Part shown: positions 30,301-39,189 of the stretch, piece by piece
How the letters are laid out: every line of letters begins with the position of its first letter
How positions within the stretch are numbered: position 1 is the first letter of the stretch
NCBI RefSeq assembly: GCF_001956985.1
Contig: NZ_CP019082.1
Coordinates: 5,704,001 to 5,768,000 of the forward strand
From: Paludisphaera borealis
Lineage (GTDB): Bacteria; Planctomycetota; Planctomycetia; Isosphaerales; Isosphaeraceae
Direction of reading: 5' to 3'
DNA: 64,000 nt
Position numbers and translations under genes: made by a program
The notes under the pieces: model-generated
What the model saw: only the letters and a program-made list of their open reading frames with translations
What the model was told of the DNA's origin: nothing
The model's database searches: none

Positions 30301-31242
30301 TCGATCATCATCGAGACGCTCGGTCGTAGTACAAGCCCCGAGGCGCATGCCGCCTTGCAGGCCCTGTACGGGACCGATTCGGGCCGTCACGAGCAGCTCG
30401 TCCGCGCTATCGCCGCACATCCGAAGCGCGACGACTTGCCGATCCTCACGAAGGCTCTCGGCTCGCGTGACGACAACACGCTGGCCATGGCCCTTGGCGC
30501 CCTGATCCACCTCGACGTCGCACCGGACGCCCCCGAGCCGCTGGCCAACCTGATCCGCGCGGCCCGTCGCGCGACCCCTCAGACGCAGCCGTTGGTTCGC
30601 AAGCTGGCCGCGCGCTGGACCGGCAAGCCGGCCTCGGCCGACTCGGCTCCGTTCCCGGCCGAACTCGCCGCCTGGGAAGCGGCCTACAAGACCCGTTACC
30701 CCAACGGCCCGTCGCTCGCGGCCGACGCCGAGGCCAAGACCCACAACTACGACCTGCCGCAGCTCGTCAAGAACGTGCTCCAGTCCGGCCTGATGAAGTC
30801 GGCCTCGCCCCAGCGCGGGGAGCTGGTCCTGGCGCGCATCCGTTGCCTCGACTGCCACAAGTTCGGCGACAAGGGGCAGGGGCTCGGTCCCGACCTGTCG
30901 ACCGTCAACAGCCGGTTCCAGCCGGCCGACATCCTCGACTCGATCGTCGCGCCTTCGAAGGTCATCTCCGACCAGTACAAGACCGTTGTCGTCGCCACCG
31001 GCGACGGCCGCATCGTCAGCGGCATGCCGATCGTCACCGACGGCCCGAACCTGGTGCTCCTGCTGTCCGACGGCTCGAAGGTCACGATCCCCAAGAGCGA
31101 GATCGACGAGCAGAAGCCGTCGCCCACGTCGGTCATGCCCGAGGGGCTGCTCAACACCCTTGAGTATCAGGACGTCGCCGACCTGATCGCCCTGTTCGAG
31201 TCGATCCCGCGCGTCGCCGCTCCGGCGGCCGCGAAACCGTAA
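27388..31242 (+). CDS. PVC-type secreted dehydrogenase / HEAT / heme-binding protein
   Basis: 1,284 aa from ATG 27388 (GGAGA upstream), with a cleavable signal (IATLLGLLLAVSVRVDAQ). Order: a beta-sandwich module with HWIWHPAADG (residues about 45-190), a membrane-bound-dehydrogenase-type beta-propeller starting FTTPEGFKVETAG with GPHSIYLGPDGKLYFTSGNHTH, then HEAT repeats (about 600-1000), and a C-terminal c-type cytochrome with the heme site CLDCHKFGDKGQGLGPDLS and a distal DILDSIVAPSKVISDQY segment. This is the common planctomycete architecture, probably a periplasmic quinone- or heme-linked sugar/alcohol oxidase, but the substrate is unknown. The full heme motif is intact. It is an independent transcription unit beginning 68 bp after the hisE stop. 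Confidence 0.92.
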   Translation: MVPDDVRHLPSLAIRGARRSRGWRIATLLGLLLAVSVRVDAQEGATPPHWIWHPAADGSKSFPAETRYFRKVFHVKEPSRLALDVTADNAFTLYLDGKPVAEGENWETSVRVETKIETGSHVLAASAKNTDAEKGAAGFLVGGGVLPLGQGVPIHTNSSWKTSAAVPAGDGWKQVAFDDSAWVAPVDLGQLGVAPWGKLTVGLGDPAERFTTPEGFKVETAGTPQVTGSVVAFTFDNNGAPCVSIERGPIARLIDDDHDGRYDRRVTITPKMNNCQGLYFHKDLLYAVGDGPEGAGIYRLADKDRDGVFEQTELIRGSEGGMGEHGPHSIYLGPDGKLYFTSGNHTHLKPPIDPASPMNVLYEGELLPHYGDPRGHAVGIKAPGGEISRSDDSGKTWKRVVGGFRNEYDSAFNSQGELFTFDSDMEWDIGLPWYRPVRVNHCPIGADLGWRTGSADWPEYYFDSLPATVDLGRGSPTGVTFYNASRFPEAYRDQFLICDWSQGRILAIKLDRDGASYRGKATELVTGQPLNCTDIETGPDGNVYFSTGGRATQGGFFRLKPTRAVEPATTQGDFLVTALDIDSPLSSFSQHTLEKLHAAHPGEWGRRLNEVAGNGSGAHGVRHRVRALEIMSQIGPAPTEKLLIALAADREPEVRSRAVGLLGFHTTDAARQALTAALGDQDDFVRRHACESLMQQPAETIPVAALLPLLGDSDRFLRFAARTAIEHAGPARHRDAILGLGLPRARIEGMLALVRTSQLDESAQDDLLDQQLVLLRGPLGSDQQLDLLRLIQVTYLLGPQKREAAASREFALRLLGLYSDSVDTPVNREVGRLLAFLDEPKAVQAILAHQDKVADRPSQIHDAYCLRAIKSGWDRDSKKRFWKWFEKASVWDGGYSFLGYLDNMIAELVALFDADERAGLLAEGERYPFPTRVLARELNVEKDVKGIAPLAALYGRLVQKQAAGPQVDDLKSIIIETLGRSTSPEAHAALQALYGTDSGRHEQLVRAIAAHPKRDDLPILTKALGSRDDNTLAMALGALIHLDVAPDAPEPLANLIRAARRATPQTQPLVRKLAARWTGKPASADSAPFPAELAAWEAAYKTRYPNGPSLAADAEAKTHNYDLPQLVKNVLQSGLMKSASPQRGELVLARIRCLDCHKFGDKGQGLGPDLSTVNSRFQPADILDSIVAPSKVISDQYKTVVVATGDGRIVSGMPIVTDGPNLVLLLSDGSKVTIPKSEIDEQKPSPTSVMPEGLLNTLEYQDVADLIALFESIPRVAAPAAAKP

Positions 31243-31248
31243 CGAGGC

Positions 31249-32538
31249 TCAGCCGTGAACGCGCCGGGGATGACTCCTCGGCGCGGGCTGAGCGGCGATG
31301 TGGGGACGGGGGATGCCGCTCGGGCGGCCGTTCCCCGACGCCACATCGGCGAGCAAATCGAGCAGCCGCCGCCGGAAGACCGGCAGCGAGTAAAGCTCGG
31401 CGCGGCGGCGGGCGAGGGCCGGGTCATGAGGACGACCATCGGCCTCCCAGCCGTCGACGGCCGCGCCTAGGGCGTCGGCCGTGGGTTCCGGATACAGCCG
31501 GCCGAAGGCGTCGTCGACGGTCTCGGCCACGCCTCCACGCCTCAGCGCGATCACCGGCGCGCCGCAGGCGAGGGCCTCGACGGGCACGATCCCGAAGTCT
31601 TCCTCACCCGGGAAAATCAACGCCCGACACCGCCGGTAGTGGTCGCGGATGGATTGGTCCGACTGCCACCCCAGGAACGTCACGGTCGGTCCGGCGAGCG
31701 CTTCCAGCCGCGCCCGTTCCGGCCCCGCGCCGATGATCACGAGCCGTCGCCCCGATCGGTTGCAGGCGTCGATCGCCTGATCGACCCGCTTGTAGGGGAC
31801 GAGGGCCGAGACGATGAGGTAGAAGTCTTCACGCGGCGTCGGGTCGGGGGCCGGGTCGTAGAAGTCGGTGTCGACCGGCGGCGGAATGACGTGGCTGTCG
31901 CGGTGGTAACAGCCGGCGATCCGGTCGCGGATCGTCTCGGAGATCGCCACGAAGTCGCTGACGCGCTTCGAGGTGTCGCGGTCCCAGTCGCGCAGGCGGT
32001 TGAGCAGCGACCGGGCCATCACGCGCCGGATCGGCCGGTCCGACCAGCTTTCCAGGTAGGCTTCGCGCCCCTGCCAGGCGTATCGCATCGGCGTGAAGCA
32101 ATAGCAGACGTGCGGCACGCCCGGCGGCGCCTGCACCGATTTCGCGACGCAGTGGCTCAGGCTGACGACGAGGTCGACGTTTTTGAGCTTCCACCGGCCG
32201 GCCGCGGCGGGCATGAGCGGCAGCAGGTGCCGGTAGTAGCGGAACACCCCCGGCACGCCCTGAAGCGGCGACGTCCGGATCGCCATCGACTCGATGGCGG
32301 GGCTCGTCGAGCCCTTGCGGTGGATCAGCGTATAGAGCGTGGCGCGGGGGAAGGCTCGACAGAGCACTTCCAGGCATTTCTCGCCGCCGCGCATGCCGGT
32401 CAGCCAGTCGTGGACGAGGGCGACCCGCAATCCCTGAAGCGCCGGCGGGAGGTCTTCGGACGTGACCGAAGCCGAAGCCGAAGCCGTGAACTCGGAAATT
32501 CTCGCGCCGGGCGTCGCCCCGCGGCTGCTGGCGTCCAT
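31249..32538 (-). CDS. Glycosyltransferase family 4 (WbaZ-like)
   Basis: 429 aa from ATG 32538 behind GAGGAGG. The N-terminal domain opens RVALVHDWLTGMRGGEKCLEVLCRAFPRATLYTL, the C-terminal domain holds LIVSALVPYKRVDQAI, RLVIIGAGPERARLEALA and the donor-sugar motif IFPGEEDFGIVPVEALACGAPVIALRRGGVAE. This is the GT4 EX7E signature and most resembles mannosyl-type WbaZ proteins in surface polysaccharide pathways. The N-terminal 30 residues are low complexity. It is divergent from glcD and stands alone; the specific sugar is not predictable. Confidence 0.88.
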   Translation of the reverse strand: MDASSRGATPGARISEFTASASASVTSEDLPPALQGLRVALVHDWLTGMRGGEKCLEVLCRAFPRATLYTLIHRKGSTSPAIESMAIRTSPLQGVPGVFRYYRHLLPLMPAAAGRWKLKNVDLVVSLSHCVAKSVQAPPGVPHVCYCFTPMRYAWQGREAYLESWSDRPIRRVMARSLLNRLRDWDRDTSKRVSDFVAISETIRDRIAGCYHRDSHVIPPPVDTDFYDPAPDPTPREDFYLIVSALVPYKRVDQAIDACNRSGRRLVIIGAGPERARLEALAGPTVTFLGWQSDQSIRDHYRRCRALIFPGEEDFGIVPVEALACGAPVIALRRGGVAETVDDAFGRLYPEPTADALGAAVDGWEADGRPHDPALARRRAELYSLPVFRRRLLDLLADVASGNGRPSGIPRPHIAAQPAPRSHPRRVHG

Positions 32539-32871
32539 GCCGGCCTCCTCGTGTGGTGTTCGCGTCGTGTCGCGAGGCGCGACGACCCCTCCTGGGGCGC
32601 ATCGCCTCGCTCGATCCAAGTTCCTCGAAAGCCCGGCCTGGTTGCGACGTGGTGTAAGCTCTAGGCGGCCGCGCTCGCGGGAAGAGACCCTCCTCCAGCG
32701 ATCGGAAGGGCCGGAAAATACCCGATCCCCCCAGATTGGGCAAGACGGCAATGACGACGCCCGAGCCCGACGTGGCGACGATCGTTTGAGACGAGTACGA
32801 TGGAGCCTCGATACGCGCCGCATCATCGCGGCTTCCGTCCTGGATCGATTTCTGGCGAGGAAAACCCTCTG
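32539..32871. other. Divergent promoter region, no gene seen
   Basis: 333 bp between the glycosyltransferase and glcD starts. No repeat, RNA fold or coding frame stands out, and the frames running through it are the antisense extensions of the flanking genes. Confidence 0.6.
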
Positions 32872-34344
32872 ATGTCCGCGACCGCCGCACAACCAGCGAC
32901 CGCCTCGACGGCTTCTCGGCTGCTCGCCGATTTGAGGGCCGTCGTGGGACCAGAGAACATTCTGAATCATCACGACGAGCTGCTGGTCTACGAGTGCGAC
33001 GGCTACGTGATCGAGAAGAAGGTTCCCGACGTGGTCGTCTTCCCGACGTCCACCGAGCACGTCGTCGCGATTGTCAAGGTCTGCAACGCGCATGACGTTC
33101 CGTTCGTTCCGCGAGGCGCGGGAACCAGCCTCGCCGGGGGGACGCTCCCGGTCGGCGGCGGGGTGATGATCTGCCTGACCCGGATGAAGCGCATCCTCGA
33201 AATCAACGCCCGCGACCGGTACGCGATCGTCGAGCCGGGCGCGGTCAACGTCTGGCTGACCCGGGCGCTGGCGGGGACCGGCGTCCATTTCGCGCCCGAT
33301 CCGTCGAGCCAGACGGCCTGCACGATCGGCGGCAACGTGGCGACCAACGCCGGCGGGCCGCACACGCTCAAGTACGGCGTGACCGTCAACCACGTCCGGG
33401 GCGTCGAGATCGTCCTGCCCGACGCCTCGGTCGTCCAGATCGGCGGCGTGGCCGAGGACGATCCCGGCTACGACCTGACCGGGCTCGTGGTCGGCAGCGA
33501 GGGGACCTTCGGGATCGTCACCAAGGTGATCGTCGGCCTGACCCGCAATCCCGAAGGGGGCCGGACGCTCCTCGGCGTCTTCGACAGCGTCGAGTCGGCC
33601 ACCGAGGCCGTCAGCGGGATCATCGCCGCCGGCATCGTTCCCGCCGCGCTCGAGATGCTCGACAATATTATGGTCCGGGCCGTCGAGGATGCGTTCCACT
33701 TCGGCTTCCCGGTAGAGGCCGGCGCGGTGCTCATCATGGAGGTCGACGGCGTCGAGGCCGCGATGGACCGCGAGGCCCAGGCCATCACCGAGGTCGTCCA
33801 CGCCCACGGCGGGAAGGTTGACAAGGCGATCGCCTGGCGGACCCGCAAGGAGCCCGAGTACATGGCGATCTGGAAGAGCCGCAAGTCGGCCTTCGGCGCC
33901 ATCGGCCGCGTCAGCCCGACGTTCTGCACCCAGGACGGCGTCGTCCCCCGGACGATGCTGCCAAACATTCTCCGATTCATGGAAGGCGTGTCGAAGCGGT
34001 ACGACATCCGCATCGCCAACGTCTTTCACGCCGGCGACGGCAACATCCACCCGATCCTCATGTTCGACGAGCGCGATCCCGACCAGGTCAAACGCGTGCT
34101 CGAGGCCAGCCACGAGATCCTCGAAGAGTGCATCCGCCTGGGGGGCAGCGTCACCGGCGAGCACGGGATCGGCGTCGAGAAGATGGCCATGATGCCCAAG
34201 CTGTTCACCCCGGACGACCTCGCGGCGATGGCCGCCGTCCGCGACGCCTTCAATCCCGACGGCCGTTGCAGCCCGTCGAAGCTGCTGCCGACCGGCGGCC
34301 ATTGCATCGAGCGCGCAAGCCCCGGCCGCCGGGCCTCGGCCTGA
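32872..34344 (+). CDS. glcD: Glycolate oxidase FAD-linked subunit
   Basis: Oxidises glycolate (or another 2-hydroxyacid) to glyoxylate. 490 aa from ATG 32872 with GAGGA upstream. It has the PCMH-type FAD domain: VPFVPRGAGTSLAGGTLP, IVEPGAVNVWLTRAL, SQTACTIGGNVATNAGGPHTLKYG, GLVVGSEGTFGIVTKV, then the C-terminal FAD-linked oxidase domain with VFHAGDGNIHPILMFD and GGSVTGEHGIGVEKM. The C-terminal catalytic HxGDGNIHP motif is intact. It is followed by a ribbon-helix-helix-like gene, glcE and glcF on the same strand. Confidence 0.93.
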   Translation: MSATAAQPATASTASRLLADLRAVVGPENILNHHDELLVYECDGYVIEKKVPDVVVFPTSTEHVVAIVKVCNAHDVPFVPRGAGTSLAGGTLPVGGGVMICLTRMKRILEINARDRYAIVEPGAVNVWLTRALAGTGVHFAPDPSSQTACTIGGNVATNAGGPHTLKYGVTVNHVRGVEIVLPDASVVQIGGVAEDDPGYDLTGLVVGSEGTFGIVTKVIVGLTRNPEGGRTLLGVFDSVESATEAVSGIIAAGIVPAALEMLDNIMVRAVEDAFHFGFPVEAGAVLIMEVDGVEAAMDREAQAITEVVHAHGGKVDKAIAWRTRKEPEYMAIWKSRKSAFGAIGRVSPTFCTQDGVVPRTMLPNILRFMEGVSKRYDIRIANVFHAGDGNIHPILMFDERDPDQVKRVLEASHEILEECIRLGGSVTGEHGIGVEKMAMMPKLFTPDDLAAMAAVRDAFNPDGRCSPSKLLPTGGHCIERASPGRRASA

Positions 34345-34486
34345 GGCCCCTCGGCCCGGACGGACCACGATTCGGCCCAAGGCTCTCGCCTCGACGCGTT
34401 TCGGAGGTATCATATGAGAGGAGTGGTCGCGGGCCTTGGCGGGCCCGGTCGCGCTTTCGTTGGGAAGGGTCGGTCGTCCGAAAGGC

Positions 34487-35431
34487 ATGGGGAACGTGAC
34501 CGAGCGAAACCGATTCTCGCGGTGGCGACGCTTGCCCCCGGTCTTTCGTTCGGGGGAGCATAAGCTGCCGGGCTACGAGGACGAGACGCAACGCCTGACC
34601 GTCTACCTGCCGGGCAGCCTCCTCGACCTCGCCGAGGAGCTGGCCGAGCTTGCGAACGTACCGACCATCCAAGAGTACTGCACGCGACTCCTGGCCCACG
34701 CCCTCGAAAACGAGCGCGTCAGCCGGCAGGTCGCCGACCTCGAAGTCCAGCGCGGGCCGCTCGAAGGGCTGAAGGAGATCGCTCAAGATCCGCAGTACCT
34801 CGCCGAATGGCGCAACCAGCTCGAATCCCGAGACCCGCGAGCCTCGGACGACCGCTCCGACGACGAGGCCGACACGTTCCCCGAGTTGACCGTCCCCATC
34901 GCCTTCCTCCCGGATCTCTCCGGCCCCGACGAGGCCGGAGAGTCGTCCTCGGAGGATCACGACGGGGAAGCGGCCGTCGAGCCGTTGACGATACGCATCG
35001 AGACGCGGCAGCGGTTCGTCGAGCCCGTCGTTTCCGAGAGGATGGTCCCCGAAGTGATCGATGGTCGAGCCCTGGACGTCGTCTGGAACCATGTCGCGCC
35101 CGGCGACGCCGACGCGCAAGGCTTCCTCCCCTGCCTGCGTCGGGGCGAACCGCCTTCGGCCGCCAGAACCGCCGAGCTGCTCGCGGCGCTTCGCCTGCTG
35201 GAGGAAGAGAACCGAAGCCTGGAAGGGCTCGACCGCCGGCTCGCCTACGCGCTGCACCGGCTGTCGCTCGAATCCCAGGTCTTGATGACGGAAGCCTGGC
35301 CCGGCGCCTTCGACGAGCCGACCATCGGCTCGATCCGCGCGGTCCAGGAGATGGTCGAGCGGATCATCTCGGGCGAAGACGTCCGCTTCTACTCGAACGC
35401 GGAGAGCCAGGCTACGGAGCGAGAGTCTTGA
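34487..35431 (+). CDS. Ribbon-helix-helix-like protein inside the glycolate oxidase operon
   Basis: 314 aa from ATG 34487 (GTG 34496 is an alternative). Residues about 37-75 (RLTVYLPGSLLDLAEELAEL then NVPTIQEYCTRLLAHALENE) follow the pattern of a ribbon-helix-helix DNA-binding domain: a beta strand with alternating residues and two helices. The rest is acidic in the middle and helical at the end (EEENRSLEGLDRRLAYALHRL). The stop overlaps the TTG start of glcE, so it is translationally coupled to it. A transcriptional or assembly role in the operon is inference. I recognise no full-length family. Confidence 0.75.
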   Translation: MGNVTERNRFSRWRRLPPVFRSGEHKLPGYEDETQRLTVYLPGSLLDLAEELAELANVPTIQEYCTRLLAHALENERVSRQVADLEVQRGPLEGLKEIAQDPQYLAEWRNQLESRDPRASDDRSDDEADTFPELTVPIAFLPDLSGPDEAGESSSEDHDGEAAVEPLTIRIETRQRFVEPVVSERMVPEVIDGRALDVVWNHVAPGDADAQGFLPCLRRGEPPSAARTAELLAALRLLEEENRSLEGLDRRLAYALHRLSLESQVLMTEAWPGAFDEPTIGSIRAVQEMVERIISGEDVRFYSNAESQATERES

Positions 35432-36699
35432 ATCGAGACGAAGAGGCCGGATGGCCCGAGGCCCCCGGGGCCGGTCCGCTCGGCGACGGCCGCTGGGCGA
35501 CCGAGACGTTGCATCCCCGGACGGTGGACGAGGTCTGCGAGGTCGTGCGCGGTCAGGCGGAAGCCGGTCGAGCCATCTATCCCCAAGGTGGGAGGACGGC
35601 ACTCCACTACGGCCGTCCCCCGGGCCGACCGGGCGCGGCGATCGACGTCACGGGCTTGAACCAGGTGATCGACTACCCCCACGCCGACATGACGATCACG
35701 ATCCAGGCGGGGGCGACCGTCGCGGCGTTGCGCTCGATCCTGGGCGAGCACCGCCAGCGGCTCTTGATCGACGTCCCCCAGGCCGATCGGGCCACGCTCG
35801 GGGGCGTCTACGCGACCAACGCCAGCGGGCCGCGACGCTTCGGTCTGGGGCGTCCGCGCGACCAGATCATCGGCGTCTCGTTCGTGACCTCCGAAGGGGT
35901 CGCGGTCAAAGGGGGCGGCCGCGTCGTCAAGAACGTCGCCGGCTACGACTTCCCGAAGCTCCTGACCGGCTCGATGGGGACGCTCGGGGTCATCACCCAA
36001 TTGACCCTCAAAGTCCGGCCGCTCCCTGAAGCCTCGGCCCTCGTCTGGCTACGCGTCCCGGACGTCGGCCGGATCGACGCGCTGCTCGCGGCTTTCGACA
36101 CGTCGGCGACCCGGCCCGTCGCGATCGAGCTGCTCAATCCGGCCGCCTCGCGAATCATTGGCGGAGCGGCGGGCGCCGCGGCCGACTCGTGGGTCCTGGC
36201 CGTCGGCCTGGAGGACGGCGTCGATTCCGTCAACTGGCAGATCGACCGCCTCGGAACGGACTTCGGGGGACTCGATTTCGAGGTTTTCCGGGACGCCGGG
36301 TCGGAGTCTCTCTGGTCGGCTCTGATCGAGTTCCAGGCCGGTGAGCCGGGGCCGATCGGCTGCGTCGCCAACCTGAGACCTTCGCGAGTCGCCGCGTTCG
36401 TCGGCGATCTCGACCCCGAACGATGGGCCGTCCAGGCGCACGCCGGCAACGGCGTCGTCCGGATGCAGGCGATCGGGGAATGCACCGAGGATCAGGCCGC
36501 TCGCGAGATCGACGCGCGCCGGGCCGCGGCCGTCCGCGACGGCGGCAACCTGATCGTCGCCCGTTGTCCGACCGCTTGGAAAGACCGCCTGCGCGTCTGG
36601 GGCGAGCCTCGGGCCGACTGGGCGCTGGCCCGGCGCGTCAAGCAGGCGCTCGACCCCCGGGGCCTGATGAACCCGGGCCGGTTCGTGGGCGACATCTGA
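35428..36699 (+). CDS. glcE: Glycolate oxidase FAD-binding subunit
   Basis: 423 aa from a TTG start at 35428 that overlaps the preceding stop (TTGA), with GGAG at 35416-35419. The PCMH FAD-binding domain shows AIYPQGGRTALHYGRP, MTITIQAGATVAALRS, ATLGGVYATNASGPRRFGLG, DQIIGVSFVTSEG and KGGGRVVKNVAGYDFPKLLTG, all as in GlcE; the C-terminal MNPGRF is the usual end. No other start fits the family N-terminus, which argues for TTG. It forms the second flavin subunit of the GlcDEF complex. Confidence 0.9.
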   Translation: MNRDEEAGWPEAPGAGPLGDGRWATETLHPRTVDEVCEVVRGQAEAGRAIYPQGGRTALHYGRPPGRPGAAIDVTGLNQVIDYPHADMTITIQAGATVAALRSILGEHRQRLLIDVPQADRATLGGVYATNASGPRRFGLGRPRDQIIGVSFVTSEGVAVKGGGRVVKNVAGYDFPKLLTGSMGTLGVITQLTLKVRPLPEASALVWLRVPDVGRIDALLAAFDTSATRPVAIELLNPAASRIIGGAAGAAADSWVLAVGLEDGVDSVNWQIDRLGTDFGGLDFEVFRDAGSESLWSALIEFQAGEPGPIGCVANLRPSRVAAFVGDLDPERWAVQAHAGNGVVRMQAIGECTEDQAAREIDARRAAAVRDGGNLIVARCPTAWKDRLRVWGEPRADWALARRVKQALDPRGLMNPGRFVGDI

Positions 36700-36729
36700 C
36701 ACCGAATTCGCGTTGCGAGGCACTGTTCG

Positions 36730-38055
36730 ATGACGGAGGCGAAGACGACGGACCGAGACCATGCGCTCAACCCCGGGGTCGACCTGGAGTGGCTGGCCGA
36801 GCGGATCGAGTACCGTCACTTCCAGGAATGCGTCCACTGCGGGCTCTGCACCGCGAGCTGTCCCACGTACGTCGAGACCGGCGACGAGAACGACAGCCCG
36901 CGCGGGCGGATCTACCTGATGCGCGCCGTGACCGACGGCCGCCTGGCGATGGGCCCCGACGTTCGCCGGCACCTTGATCTGTGCCTCGACTGCCGGGCTT
37001 GTGAGTCGGCCTGCCCGTCGGGCGTCCAGTATGGCAAGCTGATCGAGCCGTACAAGATCGCGATGCAGAAGGACGCCCCGCCCGGCGATCGCACGAGCCT
37101 GCTCCAGCGGCTGATCCTCCATCATCTGTTCCCCTACGCCGGCCGGGTCAAGGCCGCCCTGTTGCCGGCGCGCTGGCTCCAGAAGCTGGGCGTCCTCGAC
37201 CTGGCCGAGCGGTCCGGCGTGCTCCGGCTGCTCCCCCCGACCTTGCGACGGATGGAGGCGATGCTCCCCCGGCTGTCGGGCTCGCCCTCCCGGCTTCCCG
37301 AGGTCTTGCCCCCAATCGGCCCGAAGCGCGCCCGGGTGGCCCTGTTTCTGGGCTGCGTCGCCGACGCCATGTACCCCGAAACGACGGCCGCCACCGCGCG
37401 GGTGCTCCAGCAGAACGGCTGCGAAGTCGTCATCCCCAAGGGGCAGGGCTGCTGCGGGGCGATCCATTACCACTCGGGCGCCGAGGCGCCGGCGCTCGCG
37501 CTGGCCCGTCAAAACATGAAGACGTTCAATCCCGACGACTTCGACGCGATCGTGGTCAACGCGGCCGGCTGCGGGGCGATGTTCAAGGACTACGCCCACA
37601 TCCTCTCCGCCGCCGAGCACGATCAGGCGACCCGGTTCGTCGCCAAGGTCAAGGACGTCTCGGAGTTCCTCGTCGCCCTCGGCCCGATCCCCCCCACGCA
37701 CGCGGTCCCGATCCGGGCGACCTACCACGACGCCTGCCACCTCTGCCACGCGCAGCAGATCCGCAGCCAGCCCCGCCAGCTCCTCGCCATGATACCAGGC
37801 CTCGAACTGACGCCGCTGGAGGAATCCGAGCTGTGCTGCGGCGCGGCCGGCACCTACAACCTGACCCAGCCCGAGATGTCGGAGCGGCTGGGCCGACGCA
37901 AGATGGACCACATCGAGGCGACCGGCGCCCAGGTCGTCGCCACGGGCAACGTCGGCTGCATCCTTCAGATCGCCCGCAAGATCAAGGAGCGAGGCGCGGC
38001 GATCGAGGTCGTCCACCCCGTCGAGCTGCTTGACCGCGCGTACCGCGGCGAATGA
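36730..38055 (+). CDS. glcF: Glycolate oxidase iron-sulfur subunit
   Basis: 441 aa from ATG 36730. Two ferredoxin-type clusters, CVHCGLCTASCPTYVET and CLDCRACESACPSGVQYG, precede two cysteine-rich CCG domains (GCCGAIHYHSGAE and ELCCGAAGTYNLTQPEMSERLG), with DACHLCHAQQIRSQP between them. It takes electrons from GlcD/GlcE to the quinone pool at the membrane. It starts 30 bp after glcE and completes the oxidase. Confidence 0.94.
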   Translation: MTEAKTTDRDHALNPGVDLEWLAERIEYRHFQECVHCGLCTASCPTYVETGDENDSPRGRIYLMRAVTDGRLAMGPDVRRHLDLCLDCRACESACPSGVQYGKLIEPYKIAMQKDAPPGDRTSLLQRLILHHLFPYAGRVKAALLPARWLQKLGVLDLAERSGVLRLLPPTLRRMEAMLPRLSGSPSRLPEVLPPIGPKRARVALFLGCVADAMYPETTAATARVLQQNGCEVVIPKGQGCCGAIHYHSGAEAPALALARQNMKTFNPDDFDAIVVNAAGCGAMFKDYAHILSAAEHDQATRFVAKVKDVSEFLVALGPIPPTHAVPIRATYHDACHLCHAQQIRSQPRQLLAMIPGLELTPLEESELCCGAAGTYNLTQPEMSERLGRRKMDHIEATGAQVVATGNVGCILQIARKIKERGAAIEVVHPVELLDRAYRGE

Positions 38056-38187
38056 GATTCGGGGGCGATCTCGACCGGGAGTGACCGCGTCCCCTGTCTC
38101 GGTCGCGGCCGTCTGCTTATAATGATCTTTTGACCCACCGGGCGGCCTTGGGGCGGCCGGTGAATCGACCTCGGCGCGTTGGCGAGC

Positions 38188-39189
38188 ATGATGAATCGTA
38201 TTGCGGTACTGGGTGGCGGAGGGATGGGGACGGCGATGGCGATGGTTTTCGCCAGGTCGGCCGGCGACGTCCGCCTCTGGGTTCGCGACCCCGAGCACGC
38301 CCGCGCGATCGCCGAGTCGCGGTGCAACCGGCGACACCTGCCCGAGATCCGCGTCCCCGAGTCGATCCGCGTGGTCGGAGACGCCGAGGAGGCCCTCCAG
38401 GACGCCGAGCTGATCCTGGCGGCGGTGCCGTCGGTGTACCTGCGCGACTGCCTGTCGCGGGTTGCGCCGGCCGTCGCGGCGGATACGCCGGTGCTCAGCG
38501 TGGTCAAGGGGATCGAGTTCGGCAGCTTCGCCCGGCCCAGCCAGATCATCGTCGAGGCGCTCGGGCCTCGGCCGGTCGCGATTCTCAGCGGCCCCAGCCA
38601 CGCCGAGGAGCTGGCGCGGGGGTTGCCGGCGTCGGTCGTGGTCGCGGGCTCGTCGCAGCCGTTGTGCGAGGCCGTTCAGCGGGCGTTCAGTCATGAGTCG
38701 TTCCGGATCTACACGAATTCCGACGCCCTGGGCGTCGAACTCGCCGGGGCTCTCAAGAACATCCTGGGGATCGCGGCGGGCGTGTGCGACGGACTCGGCT
38801 TCGGCGACAACGCCAAGGCCGCGATGCTGACGCGGGGACTCGCGGAAATCGCCCGGCTGGCGGTCCATCTGGGCGCCCGCCAGGGGACCTTCTACGGCCT
38901 GGCCGGCGTCGGCGACCTGATTACCACCTGCTACAGCCCGTTCGGCCGCAACCGGTCGGTCGGTGAGCGGATCGGCCGGGGCGAGACCCTGGCCGCGATC
39001 CTCGAAGGCATGGAAAACGTCGCCGAAGGCGTACCGACGATCCGCAGCGTCCACGCCCTGGCGGCGCGAGCCGGCGTCGATATGCCGATCACCGGCGAGC
39101 TGCACGCGGTCCTGTTCGAGGGCAAGAACGCCCGAGCGGCGGTCGTCGATCTCATGGTCCGCATGCCCAAGGATGAATGGGAATCATGA
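38188..39189 (+). CDS. gpsA: NAD(P)-dependent glycerol-3-phosphate dehydrogenase
   Basis: Makes sn-glycerol 3-phosphate from dihydroxyacetone phosphate for phospholipid synthesis. 333 aa; ATG 38188 or the adjacent ATG 38191 (the TTG at 38179 is less likely). Motifs: the Rossmann IAVLGGGGMGTAMAMVFARS, SVVKGIEFG, ILSGPSHAEELARGLPASVV, the catalytic Lys in GALKNILGIAAGVCDGLGFGDNAKAAMLTRGLAE, and GLAGVGDLITTC. It is 132 bp after glcF and overlaps the DUF1802 gene by ATGA, so the downstream pair is coupled to it. Confidence 0.95.
   Translation: MMNRIAVLGGGGMGTAMAMVFARSAGDVRLWVRDPEHARAIAESRCNRRHLPEIRVPESIRVVGDAEEALQDAELILAAVPSVYLRDCLSRVAPAVAADTPVLSVVKGIEFGSFARPSQIIVEALGPRPVAILSGPSHAEELARGLPASVVVAGSSQPLCEAVQRAFSHESFRIYTNSDALGVELAGALKNILGIAAGVCDGLGFGDNAKAAMLTRGLAEIARLAVHLGARQGTFYGLAGVGDLITTCYSPFGRNRSVGERIGRGETLAAILEGMENVAEGVPTIRSVHALAARAGVDMPITGELHAVLFEGKNARAAVVDLMVRMPKDEWES

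Noticed and set aside
27220-30858. 1,212-aa minus-strand open frame opposite the heme dehydrogenase
   Set aside because: Same antisense effect of extreme third-position GC; no motifs, and the plus strand carries the complete known architecture.
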